From NCBI GenBank assembly GCA_020632665.1, contig JACKFC010000008.1, positions 62,001 through 126,000 of the forward strand: a stretch of DNA of 64,000 bases. The letters are read 5' to 3'. Both the position numbers and the translations under genes were made by a program. Of the stretch, positions 34,993-42,759 are shown piece after piece (position 1 is the first letter of the stretch; every line of letters starts with the position of its first letter). Origin of the DNA: Deltaproteobacteria bacterium (GTDB taxonomy: Bacteria; Myxococcota_A; UBA9042). The notes below the pieces were generated by a model, which did no database searches, was not told the origin of the DNA, and worked only from the letters and a program-made list of their open reading frames with translations.

Positions 34993-35880
34993 CTACAAGC
35001 GAGGCGCGTCGAGCAATTTCTCGCGCAGCCATTTGCGGATCGCTGGGATCTCGGCGGCCGGGATGGTGTGCGCGCCCGGGTGCTCGATCTGCTCGGTGGT
35101 GATGCCGTGGCTCTCGAGCGCCGCGATCAGCGCCCGCTGGTCCGCGATCGCGACAACCGGATCGCTGGTCCCGGCGACGACCAGCACCGGCGGCATCCGC
35201 GCCCCATTCGGCGGCTTCGGCAAGGAGCCGACCACCGCGCCGCCGACGCAGACCGCCGCATCGAGCAGGTCCGGCGCCATCACCGAAAGGTGCGCGATCA
35301 TCATGCAGCCCTGCGAAAAGCCGAAGACGGCGACCTTGCGCCCCGCCTGCTTCAGCTCGCGCAGCTCGGCGCCGACCAGCGCCATCGCCTCGTCGAGCTT
35401 CTCGGGCCGCGCCCGATCGCCGAGGAACCAGGCCTTGCCGGGGCCCCACGGGTAAGGTGCCTCGAGCCCGCGCCAAGCCAGCAGCGGGCCGTCCGGGCCC
35501 GGCTTGGCCAACCGCCCGGCGAGGCCGGCGAAGCCGGTGGCGGTGTCGCCGCGGCCGTGCAGCCCGACGATCACCGGCGTCTCCGCGCCGCCGAGGTTCG
35601 GCGGCAGATCGACCCGGACCAGCCGCGCCGGCGCCGCCTCGACCACCGCCGGAGCCGGTTCTGCGGCCTTGTCGGCCGCCACCGCCGCGGCCTTCGCTTC
35701 GGCCTCGGCCGCTGCCTGGGCCCGCGCCGCCTCGATCGCGGCCTTGGCCGCCGCGGCTTCGGCCGCAGCCTGCCCACGCGGATCTGGCCGTGGCGCCAGG
35801 CCGACGTAGAGGCCGGTCAGCGCCATCGCGGCGACCAGGGTCCAGGTGGTGATTTGCACGAGCTTGGACTTCTGTCCCAT
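34993..35880 (-). CDS. Membrane-anchored alpha/beta hydrolase (phospholipase/carboxylesterase-like)
   Basis: 295 aa. The ATG at 35880 has GGAG 6 nt upstream. One N-terminal helix (ITTWTLVAAMALTGLYVGL) anchors it; an Ala/Glu-rich helical stalk of about 45 residues follows (AAAEAAAAKAAIEAARAQ). The catalytic domain has an oxyanion-type strand (TPVIVGLHGRGDTATGF), the nucleophile elbow GFSQG in VAVFGFSQGCMMIAHL, the acid in VVAGTSDPVVAI and the His in IEHPGAHTIPA. This is the LPL2/dienelactone-hydrolase type that cleaves esters or thioesters; the substrate is unknown. Orientation should place the enzyme in the periplasm. It lies 20 bp after the Kelch-like gene and before the RCC1 lipoprotein. 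Confidence 0.82.
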   Translation of the reverse strand: MGQKSKLVQITTWTLVAAMALTGLYVGLAPRPDPRGQAAAEAAAAKAAIEAARAQAAAEAEAKAAAVAADKAAEPAPAVVEAAPARLVRVDLPPNLGGAETPVIVGLHGRGDTATGFAGLAGRLAKPGPDGPLLAWRGLEAPYPWGPGKAWFLGDRARPEKLDEAMALVGAELRELKQAGRKVAVFGFSQGCMMIAHLSVMAPDLLDAAVCVGGAVVGSLPKPPNGARMPPVLVVAGTSDPVVAIADQRALIAALESHGITTEQIEHPGAHTIPAAEIPAIRKWLREKLLDAPRL

Positions 35881-35899
35881 CAGAGGCTCCAGAATTCGG

Positions 35900-37435
35900 T
35901 CAGTACGGCCAAAAGAGTTGCACCCCAGCAGCGGCACCCTGGGCGTCGCGGCCGCCAGCCAGCAGCAGGTGCGGTCCCGGACCGGGCAAGACCGCCGGGC
36001 GCACCCGACCCGCGCCGAGGTCCCAGGTCGAGAGCTCACCGCCGCGCCGCTCGACCGCGCCGGACGCTTTGCCGTCGCCGGCGAGCCCGCCGACCAGCCA
36101 AAGCTCGCCGTCGAAGGTGCCGACGCCGATGCACGAACGCGCCACGGCGAGCGAGGTGGTCGGGCTCCAGCTGCCGGATTGCGGCGACCACTGCAGCACT
36201 GCGTCGCTCGCCGCGCCGCCGACCACGCCGCCGATACGCAGCGCGGTGAACGGCTGCTCACTGCCGAGCCAGGCGGCGGCGCTCGCGGCAGGGGTCGGGC
36301 CGATCACCGTCGCGAGTGGCCAGAAGGCGTCGCCCTGCAGCTCGAAGACCTCGCCCTGGCCGATGCTGTTGCCGGATGCGTCGACCCCGCCGAGGACGAA
36401 GAGCAGCCGGCGCTCGCTGCCGGGCTCGCGGACCAACGCGACGGCAGGATCGCGCCGGGGCAGCGCGAGGCTGCCGGTGCTGACGGTGCCCAGGCCGAGG
36501 TCGAAGCGCTCGATGCTCGCCACCGGTGCGCCGACGGCCTCCTCGTCGCCGCCGACCAGCACGATCTGCGCCCCGTCCGCGACCACGCCGGCCCGCGCCC
36601 GACCGCGCGCCAACTCGAAGCTCGCGCCCTCGGAGCGGCCCTGATTCGCCGCAACGATCTCCACCCCGCGGCTCAGGCCCACACTTCCAGCCTTGTCGAC
36701 GTAGCCACCGAGCAACGCGACCCGACCGCCGAGCAGCGGGACGGCGGCGTGGTCGGCCCGCGCGTCGACCAGCTGGACCTCGGCCTCGACCGTCAGCGCC
36801 AGCAGATCGACGACCTGCGCGGTGGCGGTGATCGCAGTCGGTTTGCCTGGCGCACACGGGCTGCCGGCGTCAGTGAGCGCGCCCCCGGCGACCACGATCT
36901 TACCGTCGCCGAGCGCCGTCACGCTGGCACCGGGGCCGACCCGCGGCAGCAGCGGCGCACCCGCGGCGCTCACCGGGGTGACCAAGGTCGTCGGCGGCAC
37001 GAGCAGGGCGACCATCTCGCGATCGGGCTCGTCCTCGCGCAGCACCGCGACCGCGGTCTCGGCGCGGGCGAGCATCGTCTCGCCCTTGCGCAGCTCGACG
37101 ACGAAACGGGTCGGCTGCTCGCCTTCGTAGGGCTCGGCGCGCAGGGCGGCGCCACGCAGGACGACGTCGAGGTCTTCGAGGCCGCCACCGGGGACGCCGC
37201 GGCGCAGGCGCAGCGAGACCCCGCTCGCCAGCGGATCGAGGTCCTTCGCCTCGGGTGGCGCGACCAAGGTGATCAGCGCCGCGCCGGTGCTGTCCTCGAC
37301 CGGATCGCCCGCGTCCTGGCTGCAGCCGGTGGCGGCGCACACGCCCAGCGCGAGCACCCAGCCCAGCACCAACACCCTGCCCAGCGCGTACACCCTGCCC
37401 AGCGCGAACACCCTGCCCAGCGTGAATCGCCTCAT
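35900..37435 (-). CDS. Kelch-like beta-propeller lipoprotein
   Basis: 511 aa from ATG 37435, which overlaps the proB stop (ATGA). The signal region is unusual: five LGRVxA-like hexapeptides (TLGRVFALGRVYALGRVLV and on) encoded by an 18-bp tandem repeat, ending in the lipobox CAATGC. A first beta domain (about residues 45-135) is followed by about six blades, each with a double-Gly strand such as KIVVAGGALTDAG, RVALLGGYVDKAG, QIVLVGGDEEAVG, LLFVLGGVDASGN, ELWLVGGLAGDGK and HLLLAGGRDAQG. This is the Kelch pattern. It is probably an exposed binding protein. Its coupling to proB seems to be a matter of operon position rather than pathway. Confidence 0.8.
   Translation of the reverse strand: MRRFTLGRVFALGRVYALGRVLVLGWVLALGVCAATGCSQDAGDPVEDSTGAALITLVAPPEAKDLDPLASGVSLRLRRGVPGGGLEDLDVVLRGAALRAEPYEGEQPTRFVVELRKGETMLARAETAVAVLREDEPDREMVALLVPPTTLVTPVSAAGAPLLPRVGPGASVTALGDGKIVVAGGALTDAGSPCAPGKPTAITATAQVVDLLALTVEAEVQLVDARADHAAVPLLGGRVALLGGYVDKAGSVGLSRGVEIVAANQGRSEGASFELARGRARAGVVADGAQIVLVGGDEEAVGAPVASIERFDLGLGTVSTGSLALPRRDPAVALVREPGSERRLLFVLGGVDASGNSIGQGEVFELQGDAFWPLATVIGPTPAASAAAWLGSEQPFTALRIGGVVGGAASDAVLQWSPQSGSWSPTTSLAVARSCIGVGTFDGELWLVGGLAGDGKASGAVERRGGELSTWDLGAGRVRPAVLPGPGPHLLLAGGRDAQGAAAGVQLFWPY
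37344..37427 (-). repeat. 18-bp tandem repeat within the Kelch lipoprotein signal peptide
   Basis: Units at 37344-37361, 37362-37379, 37380-37397 and 37398-37415 plus a partial unit to 37427 follow the consensus CCCAGCGCGAACACCCTG (plus strand). Each unit encodes six residues of the signal sequence (LGRVFA, LGRVYA, LGRVLV, LGWVLA). Slippage would lengthen or shorten the hydrophobic core without changing the frame. Confidence 0.85.
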
Positions 37436-38628
37436 GCGTCCGGCTCCTCGGCAGCCTCGGCGCTGGCGCCGCGGGCGGGGAGGAAATCGTCGCGGTGGAC
37501 CAGCTCGCGCGCCGGCAGCCAGCCGAGACGTTCGGCGATCGCGGCGCTGCGCAGGCCGGCGACGGCGGCGGCGTCTTCGCTGGCGTAGCGGCACAGCCCA
37601 CGGCCGAGCAGGGTGCCGTCGGGTCCGACGATGCGGACCGCGTCGCCGACACCGAAGCGACCTTCGACCCGACGCACCCCGACCGGCAGCAGCGAGCGAC
37701 CTTGCAGCAGCAGGGCCCGCGCCGCGCCGGCGTCGAGGTGCAGGGTGCCGCGGGTGCGAACCGAGGTGGCGAGCCATTTGCGGCGCGCGCTGAGCCGGCT
37801 GCGGCCGGGGAGGAAGAGGGTGCCTTCGGCCTCGCCGGCGAGCACCCGCGCCAGCACGCCCGGCCGCGTGCCGTGGGCGACGACGGTGGGGATGCCGACC
37901 GCGGCGGCCTTGCCGGCGGCGAGGACCTTGCTGCGCATGCCGCCGGTGCCGAGGTCGGAGCGTCCGCCGCTGGCGGTGTAGGCGAGCGCGTCGGGATCGT
38001 CGGCTGTGAGGGCGGTGATCTGCCGGGCGGTGGGTTCGTGGCGCGGGTCGGCGTCGTAGAGGCCGTCGACCTCGGTCAGCAGCACCAACACATCGGCGCC
38101 GATCGCCGCCGCGACCTGTGCCGCGAGCGCGTCGTTGTCGCCGAAGCGCAGCTCCTCGATCGCGATGGTGTCGTTCTCGTTGACGATCGGCAGCGCCCCG
38201 GCGGCGAGGAGTTCGGCCGTGACCCGGCGCGCGTGCAGGAAGCGACCGCGATCGCCGAGATCACCGTGGGTCAGCAGCAGCTGGGCGACCTTCAGCCCGT
38301 GCGCCGAAAAGGCGGCCCGCCAGCGGTCCATCAGCAGGGGCTGGCCGATCGCGGCGAGCGCCTGCTTGCCGAAGCGCGGCGCGGGATCGTTGGGTGGCTG
38401 GCCGGCCTCACCGCGGCCGAGGCCGACCGCGCCCGACGAGACGAGGACCACCTCGCGGCCGTCGGCGATCGCTGCGGCGATCGCCGCGGCGTGCAGCGCG
38501 AACGCCTCTTCCCGCGGCGCGTAGCCGTCGCCGCAGAGCACGGCCGAGCCGAGCTTGACCACGACGCGACGGGCGCGACGCAGGCCGGCACGGGCGTCGG
38601 CGATGGCAGCGGTGGAGGGCGCGGCCAT
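37432..38628 (-). CDS. proB: Glutamate 5-kinase
   Basis: 398 aa. The amino-acid kinase domain has RRVVVKLGSAVL at the N-terminus, EVVLVSSGAVGLG, IVNENDTIAIEELRFGDNDALAAQVA, LLTEVDGLYDADPR and GGMRSKVLAAGKAAAVGIPTVVA, all typical of ProB. A C-terminal PUA domain (about residues 300-380: GTLHLDAGAARALLLQGRSLLPVG, GLCRYASEDAAAVAG) is present, as in long-form glutamate 5-kinases, followed by a 25-residue acidic tail. It phosphorylates glutamate in the first step of proline synthesis and is usually feedback-inhibited by proline. proA is not in the window. The ATG lies 2 bp after the murA stop and the stop overlaps the Kelch gene. Confidence 0.95.
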   Translation of the reverse strand: MAAPSTAAIADARAGLRRARRVVVKLGSAVLCGDGYAPREEAFALHAAAIAAAIADGREVVLVSSGAVGLGRGEAGQPPNDPAPRFGKQALAAIGQPLLMDRWRAAFSAHGLKVAQLLLTHGDLGDRGRFLHARRVTAELLAAGALPIVNENDTIAIEELRFGDNDALAAQVAAAIGADVLVLLTEVDGLYDADPRHEPTARQITALTADDPDALAYTASGGRSDLGTGGMRSKVLAAGKAAAVGIPTVVAHGTRPGVLARVLAGEAEGTLFLPGRSRLSARRKWLATSVRTRGTLHLDAGAARALLLQGRSLLPVGVRRVEGRFGVGDAVRIVGPDGTLLGRGLCRYASEDAAAVAGLRSAAIAERLGWLPARELVHRDDFLPARGASAEAAEEPDA

Positions 38629-38630
38629 CG

Positions 38631-39911
38631 CTAGCTCTGCACGCGCTCGATGCGGGCGCCGAGCGCCCGGAGCTTCTCTTCGATGCGCTCGTAGCCGCGG
38701 TCGATCTGCCGAATATTGTAGATCTTCGACTGGCCGCGGGCGCAGAGCGCAGCGATCAGCAAGGCCATGCCGGCGCGCACGTCGGGGCTCTCGAGGCGGC
38801 TGCCGTAGAGCGTCGAGGGGCCGACGACGACGACGCGGTGCGGATCGCAGAGGATGATCTGCGCGCCCATGCCGATCAGCGCATCGACGAAGAACATCCG
38901 ACCCTCGAACATCTTCTCGAAGAAGAGCACGGTGCCGCGGCTCTGGGTGGCGACGGTGATGGCGATGGACATCAGGTCGGTCGGGAATTGCGGCCAGGGC
39001 GCGTCGTCGATCTTCGGCACGTGGCCCGAGAGGTCGGGGCGGATCTCCAGCTTCTGCCGGCCCGGGACGTGCAGCTCGTTGCCGCGCAGCTCGCTGCGGA
39101 CGCCGAGCCGCTCGAAGACCATGCGGACCATGCGCAGATCGTCGGCGACCACGTCCTCGATCACCAGCTCGCCGCCAGTGACCGCGGCCAAGCCCATGAA
39201 CGAACCGATCTCGAGGTAATCCGGGCCAATCCGATGCTGCACACCGCCGAGTTGGTCGACGCCGTCGATGGTCAGCTGGTTGGTGCCGATGCCGCTGATC
39301 TGCGCGCCCATGCCGACGAGCATCTTGGCGATGCCCTGCACGTGCGGCTCGCAGGCGGCGTTGCGCAGCACGGTGCGGCCCTTCGCCAGCGCAGCGGCCA
39401 TCAGCAGGTTCTCGGTGCCGGTGACCGAGGCCTCGTCGAGGAAGAGATCGGTGCCGCGCAGCCCGCCGCTGCGCAGGCGGTAGACGTCGCCCGGCTGCAG
39501 GCCGGCGCCGAGGCGCTCGAGGCCGTCGAAGTGGGTGTCGAGGCGGCGTCGGCCGATGACGTCACCGCCGGGCGGCGGCAGGTCGACCGAGCCGGCGCGG
39601 GCGACCAACGGGCCGGCGAAGAGGATGCTGGCGCGGACGCGGCGGGCCAGCTCGACCGGGACCAGCGTCGTCTTCAACTCCGGAGTGTGGATGCGGACGT
39701 GGTTCGGCCCGATCCAGGTCACTTCGCTGCCGAGCGCAGAACAGATCTCGAGCATCACGCGGACGTCGACGATATCCGGGATATTGGCGAGCTCGACCGG
39801 CTCGGCCGAGAGCATCGCGGCGGCGATCGCCGGCAGCGCCTCGTTCTTGTTGCCACTCGGCCGAATCCGGCCGGAAAGCGGTACGCCACCCTCGATCACG
39901 AACGCGTCCAC
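38631..39911 (-). CDS. murA: UDP-N-acetylglucosamine 1-carboxyvinyltransferase (Cys-to-Asp form)
   Basis: 426 aa from GTG 39911, with a near-perfect AGGAGG site 6 nt upstream. The EPSP-synthase-like inside-out barrel is clear: PLSGRIRPSGNKNEALP with the conserved Lys22, RRVRASILFAGPLVARAG, and the catalytic Asp in DDAPWPQFPTDLMS. In the flexible active-site loop, where E. coli has Cys115 (GGCTIG), this protein has Asp117 (PPPGGDVIGRR). Cys-to-Asp enzymes are active but not alkylated by fosfomycin, as in mycobacteria and chlamydiae. The enzyme adds enolpyruvate to UDP-GlcNAc, the first committed step of peptidoglycan synthesis. It lies between recF and proB in a compact minus-strand run. Confidence 0.95.
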   Translation of the reverse strand: MDAFVIEGGVPLSGRIRPSGNKNEALPAIAAAMLSAEPVELANIPDIVDVRVMLEICSALGSEVTWIGPNHVRIHTPELKTTLVPVELARRVRASILFAGPLVARAGSVDLPPPGGDVIGRRRLDTHFDGLERLGAGLQPGDVYRLRSGGLRGTDLFLDEASVTGTENLLMAAALAKGRTVLRNAACEPHVQGIAKMLVGMGAQISGIGTNQLTIDGVDQLGGVQHRIGPDYLEIGSFMGLAAVTGGELVIEDVVADDLRMVRMVFERLGVRSELRGNELHVPGRQKLEIRPDLSGHVPKIDDAPWPQFPTDLMSIAITVATQSRGTVLFFEKMFEGRMFFVDALIGMGAQIILCDPHRVVVVGPSTLYGSRLESPDVRAGMALLIAALCARGQSKIYNIRQIDRGYERIEEKLRALGARIERVQS

Positions 39912-39929
39912 GCTGCCTCCTGTCCGGTC

Positions 39930-41063
39930 CTAGCCGGCGCGGGTCAGGTCCAGCGACGGCGCGAGCCGCCCGGCGCTGACCCGCCACACCCCTCGGGGCG
40001 CGGTGAGTTGGATGTACGACGCATCGGTGGTGGTCAGGAAGACCTGGCCGCCGAAGGCGTCGAGGTGATGCATGAGCGCCGCGTTGCGGGCCCGGTCGAG
40101 CTCGCTGCTGACGTCGTCCATCAACAAGAGCGGTGGCTCACCCAGGGCGGCCTCCAGGCTGCGAATCTCGGCGATCTTGGCGGCGAGCACCAGGGCGCGG
40201 CTCTGCCCCTGGCTGGCGTGATCGCGGGCCAGCCGACCGTCCAGCAGCATCGCGACGTCATCGCGGTGCGGCCCGACGCTGGTGGTCCCACGGCGCAGAT
40301 CGAGCCGGCGCCGCTCGCCGAGCCGACGCAGCAGCGCCTGCTGTCGTTCAGCGGCAGGGCTACCGGTGGTGATGCCGGGATCGTGGGCTTCGTAGCGGAG
40401 CTCGGCCGCCAGCCCCGGCGCGGCGAAGGCGGCGAATTCCTCGGCGACGCGGCGCGAGAGTTGGGCGCAGAAGTCATCGCGGGTCGCCGAGACGCGGGCG
40501 CCGGCCTCGGCGAGCAGGGCGTCGTAAGCGTCGAGGGCACGCAGGTCGAAGCCGGGCTGATCGCTGTCGCGGAGCAAGGCGTTGCGGCTGGCCACGGCCT
40601 TGTCGTAGCGGCGCAGCTCGCCGAGGTAGCCGGCGTTGTGCTGGAAGATGGCGCGATCGAGCCACCGCCGCCGCGCCGCCGGCTCGCCGTGCGGCAGCAG
40701 CAGGTCGGCCGAGGTGAAGATCACCGCCGCCAATGCCCCGAGCGCCTCGGAGCTGCGCCGCACCGCCTTGCCGTCGACGAAGACGCGGCTGCGGTTGCCG
40801 GCGATCTCGACGCCGAGATCGAGGTGCGCGCCGCGGCCGTAGACCCGGCAGCCGATCTGCGCCTTCTCCTCGGCGAAGGCGACGCAATCACCGAGCTTGG
40901 CGGTGCGGAAGCTGCGCAGCGTGGCGAGCACGGCGATCGCCTCGAGGAGGTTGGTCTTGCCCTGGCCGTTGTCGCCTTCGAGGATCGTGAAACGCGGATG
41001 CGGCTCGATGCGCAGCTCCGCGAGGTTGCGGAAGCACAGAGCCGAGAGCCGCTCGATGCGCAC
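39930..41063 (-). CDS. recF: DNA replication/repair protein RecF
   Basis: 377 aa from GTG 41063; there is no Shine-Dalgarno sequence, but the start lies 15 bp after the dnaN stop so translation is probably coupled. The N-terminal strand RIERLSALCFRNLAELRIEP leads to Walker A GDNGQGKT (residues 30-37). The later motifs include GEPAARRRWLDRAIF, SQGQSRALVLAAKIAEI (ABC signature) and Walker B PPLLLMDDVSSELD, with VFLTTTD. RecF binds gapped DNA and with RecO and RecR loads RecA. Position next to dnaN is ancestral. Confidence 0.95.
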   Translation of the reverse strand: MRIERLSALCFRNLAELRIEPHPRFTILEGDNGQGKTNLLEAIAVLATLRSFRTAKLGDCVAFAEEKAQIGCRVYGRGAHLDLGVEIAGNRSRVFVDGKAVRRSSEALGALAAVIFTSADLLLPHGEPAARRRWLDRAIFQHNAGYLGELRRYDKAVASRNALLRDSDQPGFDLRALDAYDALLAEAGARVSATRDDFCAQLSRRVAEEFAAFAAPGLAAELRYEAHDPGITTGSPAAERQQALLRRLGERRRLDLRRGTTSVGPHRDDVAMLLDGRLARDHASQGQSRALVLAAKIAEIRSLEAALGEPPLLLMDDVSSELDRARNAALMHHLDAFGGQVFLTTTDASYIQLTAPRGVWRVSAGRLAPSLDLTRAG

Positions 41064-41078
41064 GGGAGGGAGCCGGCG

Positions 41079-42206
41079 CTACAGGCGCATCGGCATGACG
41101 ACGAAGACCGAACCGGGCTCCTCGTCGCTCTGCACCAGGCAGGGCGAGAACTGGTCGGAGAGCTCGAGCGTCACCGCTTCGGTGTCGAGCACGCCGAGCA
41201 CGTCGAGCAGGTAGCGCGGGTTGAAGCCCACCGCGACCTTCGGCCCGTCGTAGTCGGGGACGGGCAGCTCTTCGTGCGCGTCGCCGAAGTCGGCGTGGGT
41301 CATCTCGAGCGCGAGCCGGCCCGGCTCCAGGTCGACGCGCAGCAGGGCGTGCTTGCCGCTGCCGAGGGTCGAGACGCGGCGAATCGCGCCGGTCAACGCC
41401 GTCCGCGAGAGCGTCACGTGCACGTCGCCCTTGTTCGGGATGACGCGCTGGTACTCGGGGAAGCTCTCCTCGATCTGGCGCACCTGCAGCCGCGTATTGT
41501 CGCTCTCGAAGACGATGGTGCGGCCGAGCAGCTCGATCCGAACGCCGGGATCGTCGGACTCGAAGATGCGCGAGAGCTCGCTGGCGCCGCGACGATGGAC
41601 GATCGTGCGGTGCGTGCTGCCGTCGTAATCGCCGGCCTCGACGGTCCGCTCGACCCGACTCAGACGGTGACCGTCGGTCGAGACCATGCGCAGCCGCGCG
41701 CCGCTGCCGTCGGCGGGCTCGATCTCGAGCAGCACGCCGTTGAGCGCCGGCCGGCTCTCGTCGGTGGAGACCGAGAACAGGGTCCGGCGCAGCATCCCGT
41801 CGAGCTGCGATTTGTCGAGCATCAGGCTGCGACCGCCGTCCTCCTCGACCACGTCGGGGAATTCCTCCGGACCCAGGCCGTTGAGGTGGTAGTAGGCACG
41901 ACCGGCCTCGACCCGCACCCGGTGGCTACCGTCGGAGGTCAGCGTCACCTCGGTGCCGTCGGGCAGCGCGCGCACCACGTCGAAGAAGGCGCGACCGTTG
42001 ACCAGCACCGCGCCCGGCTCGTCGATCTCGGCCGGGACCTCGGCGGACAAGGTCACGTCGTAGTCGGTCGCGGTGAAGACGAGCATCCCCTCGCTGGCCA
42101 CCACGTGGACACAAGCGAGGACATTGGTCGCAGTCTTCCGGTCGACCACGCCCTGGGCACGGTAGAGCGGCCTGACGAGAGCGGCCTTGTCGATGCGGAC
42201 GCGCAT
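41079..42206 (-). CDS. dnaN: DNA polymerase III beta subunit (sliding clamp)
   Basis: 375 aa. ATG 42206 is chosen over the slightly longer opening at 42218 because GGGAGGAG lies 4 nt upstream. Three clamp domains are readable, with VVDRKTATNVLACVHVVAS and FTATDYDVTLSAEV in domain 1, LRRTLFSVSTDESRPALNGVLLE and MVSTDGHRLSRVE in domain 2, and a C-terminal CLVQSDEEPGSVFVVMPMRL, the canonical MPMR(L/M) end. It forms the ring that tethers the replicative polymerase. It is separated from dnaA by an unusually long 553-bp gap with DnaA-box-like sites. Confidence 0.97.
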   Translation of the reverse strand: MRVRIDKAALVRPLYRAQGVVDRKTATNVLACVHVVASEGMLVFTATDYDVTLSAEVPAEIDEPGAVLVNGRAFFDVVRALPDGTEVTLTSDGSHRVRVEAGRAYYHLNGLGPEEFPDVVEEDGGRSLMLDKSQLDGMLRRTLFSVSTDESRPALNGVLLEIEPADGSGARLRMVSTDGHRLSRVERTVEAGDYDGSTHRTIVHRRGASELSRIFESDDPGVRIELLGRTIVFESDNTRLQVRQIEESFPEYQRVIPNKGDVHVTLSRTALTGAIRRVSTLGSGKHALLRVDLEPGRLALEMTHADFGDAHEELPVPDYDGPKVAVGFNPRYLLDVLGVLDTEAVTLELSDQFSPCLVQSDEEPGSVFVVMPMRL

Positions 42207-42759
42207 GACTCCTCCCAACTCGCATTCGGGCGAGGCGCCCGGGTTCTACCGCCCTTCGGCCGCGATGAGAAGCCCCCGAGCCATGGCCGGGCCTCCGTCG
42301 TCGACCGCGCTTCGGTAGGCGCGTCGAAGCCTTGTCTTCTCATGGAGTGAAGATCGAAGCATGCAACAACAAGAGCCTGGGGACGACTGTGGACCGCTCG
42401 CTTTCGAAAGCAAGGTCCAGGTGTTGGACGAGGCTCCGCTGTGCACGGCGGTGGGCACCGGGCGTGGACCGCTGCCGGTCCATCCCCAATCACCCGTCTC
42501 GACGCCTCTGCTCCCCACCGCCATCCGCGAATTGCTCCACAGCGGCGATCGTGACACTGAACAGTCACGTCCACAGGGGTGTGGATGGCGCGAATTGCCC
42601 CCACGCTGGTGAGCATGGGGCCACTCGGCGGGCGGTCAAGAAAATCGCGCGATCGCCGCGCGGCCGCTGCGGGACGAGCGTGCAACGGTCGATTGCAGGC
42701 AGATGGAGGTGGTGTGCGAGGAGCGAGGCAGGCGCCTCGCCGGCCGTGTTCCGGGGCGA
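42207..42759. other. oriC: Candidate chromosomal replication origin (dnaA-dnaN gap)
   Basis: No gene is supported in these 553 bp. Sequences close to the DnaA box (TTATCCACA or TGTGGATAA) cluster in the middle: TGTGGACCG at 42388-42396, CGTGGACCG at 42463-42471, CTCCACAGC at 42535-42543, CGTCCACAG at 42568-42576 and TGTGGATGG at 42580-42588. The last two face each other as a perfect inverted repeat, TCCACA-GGGG-TGTGGA. The mildly AT-richer stretch 42340-42372 could be the unwinding element. Place and content fit an origin, but the boxes are degenerate and no skew analysis was possible. Confidence 0.55.

Noticed and set aside
38838..42350. Plus-strand open frame of 1170 codons over murA, recF and dnaN
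   Set aside because: Antisense to three conserved genes; the composition (Asp, Arg, Gln, Leu, Ala rich) is that of a shadow frame.
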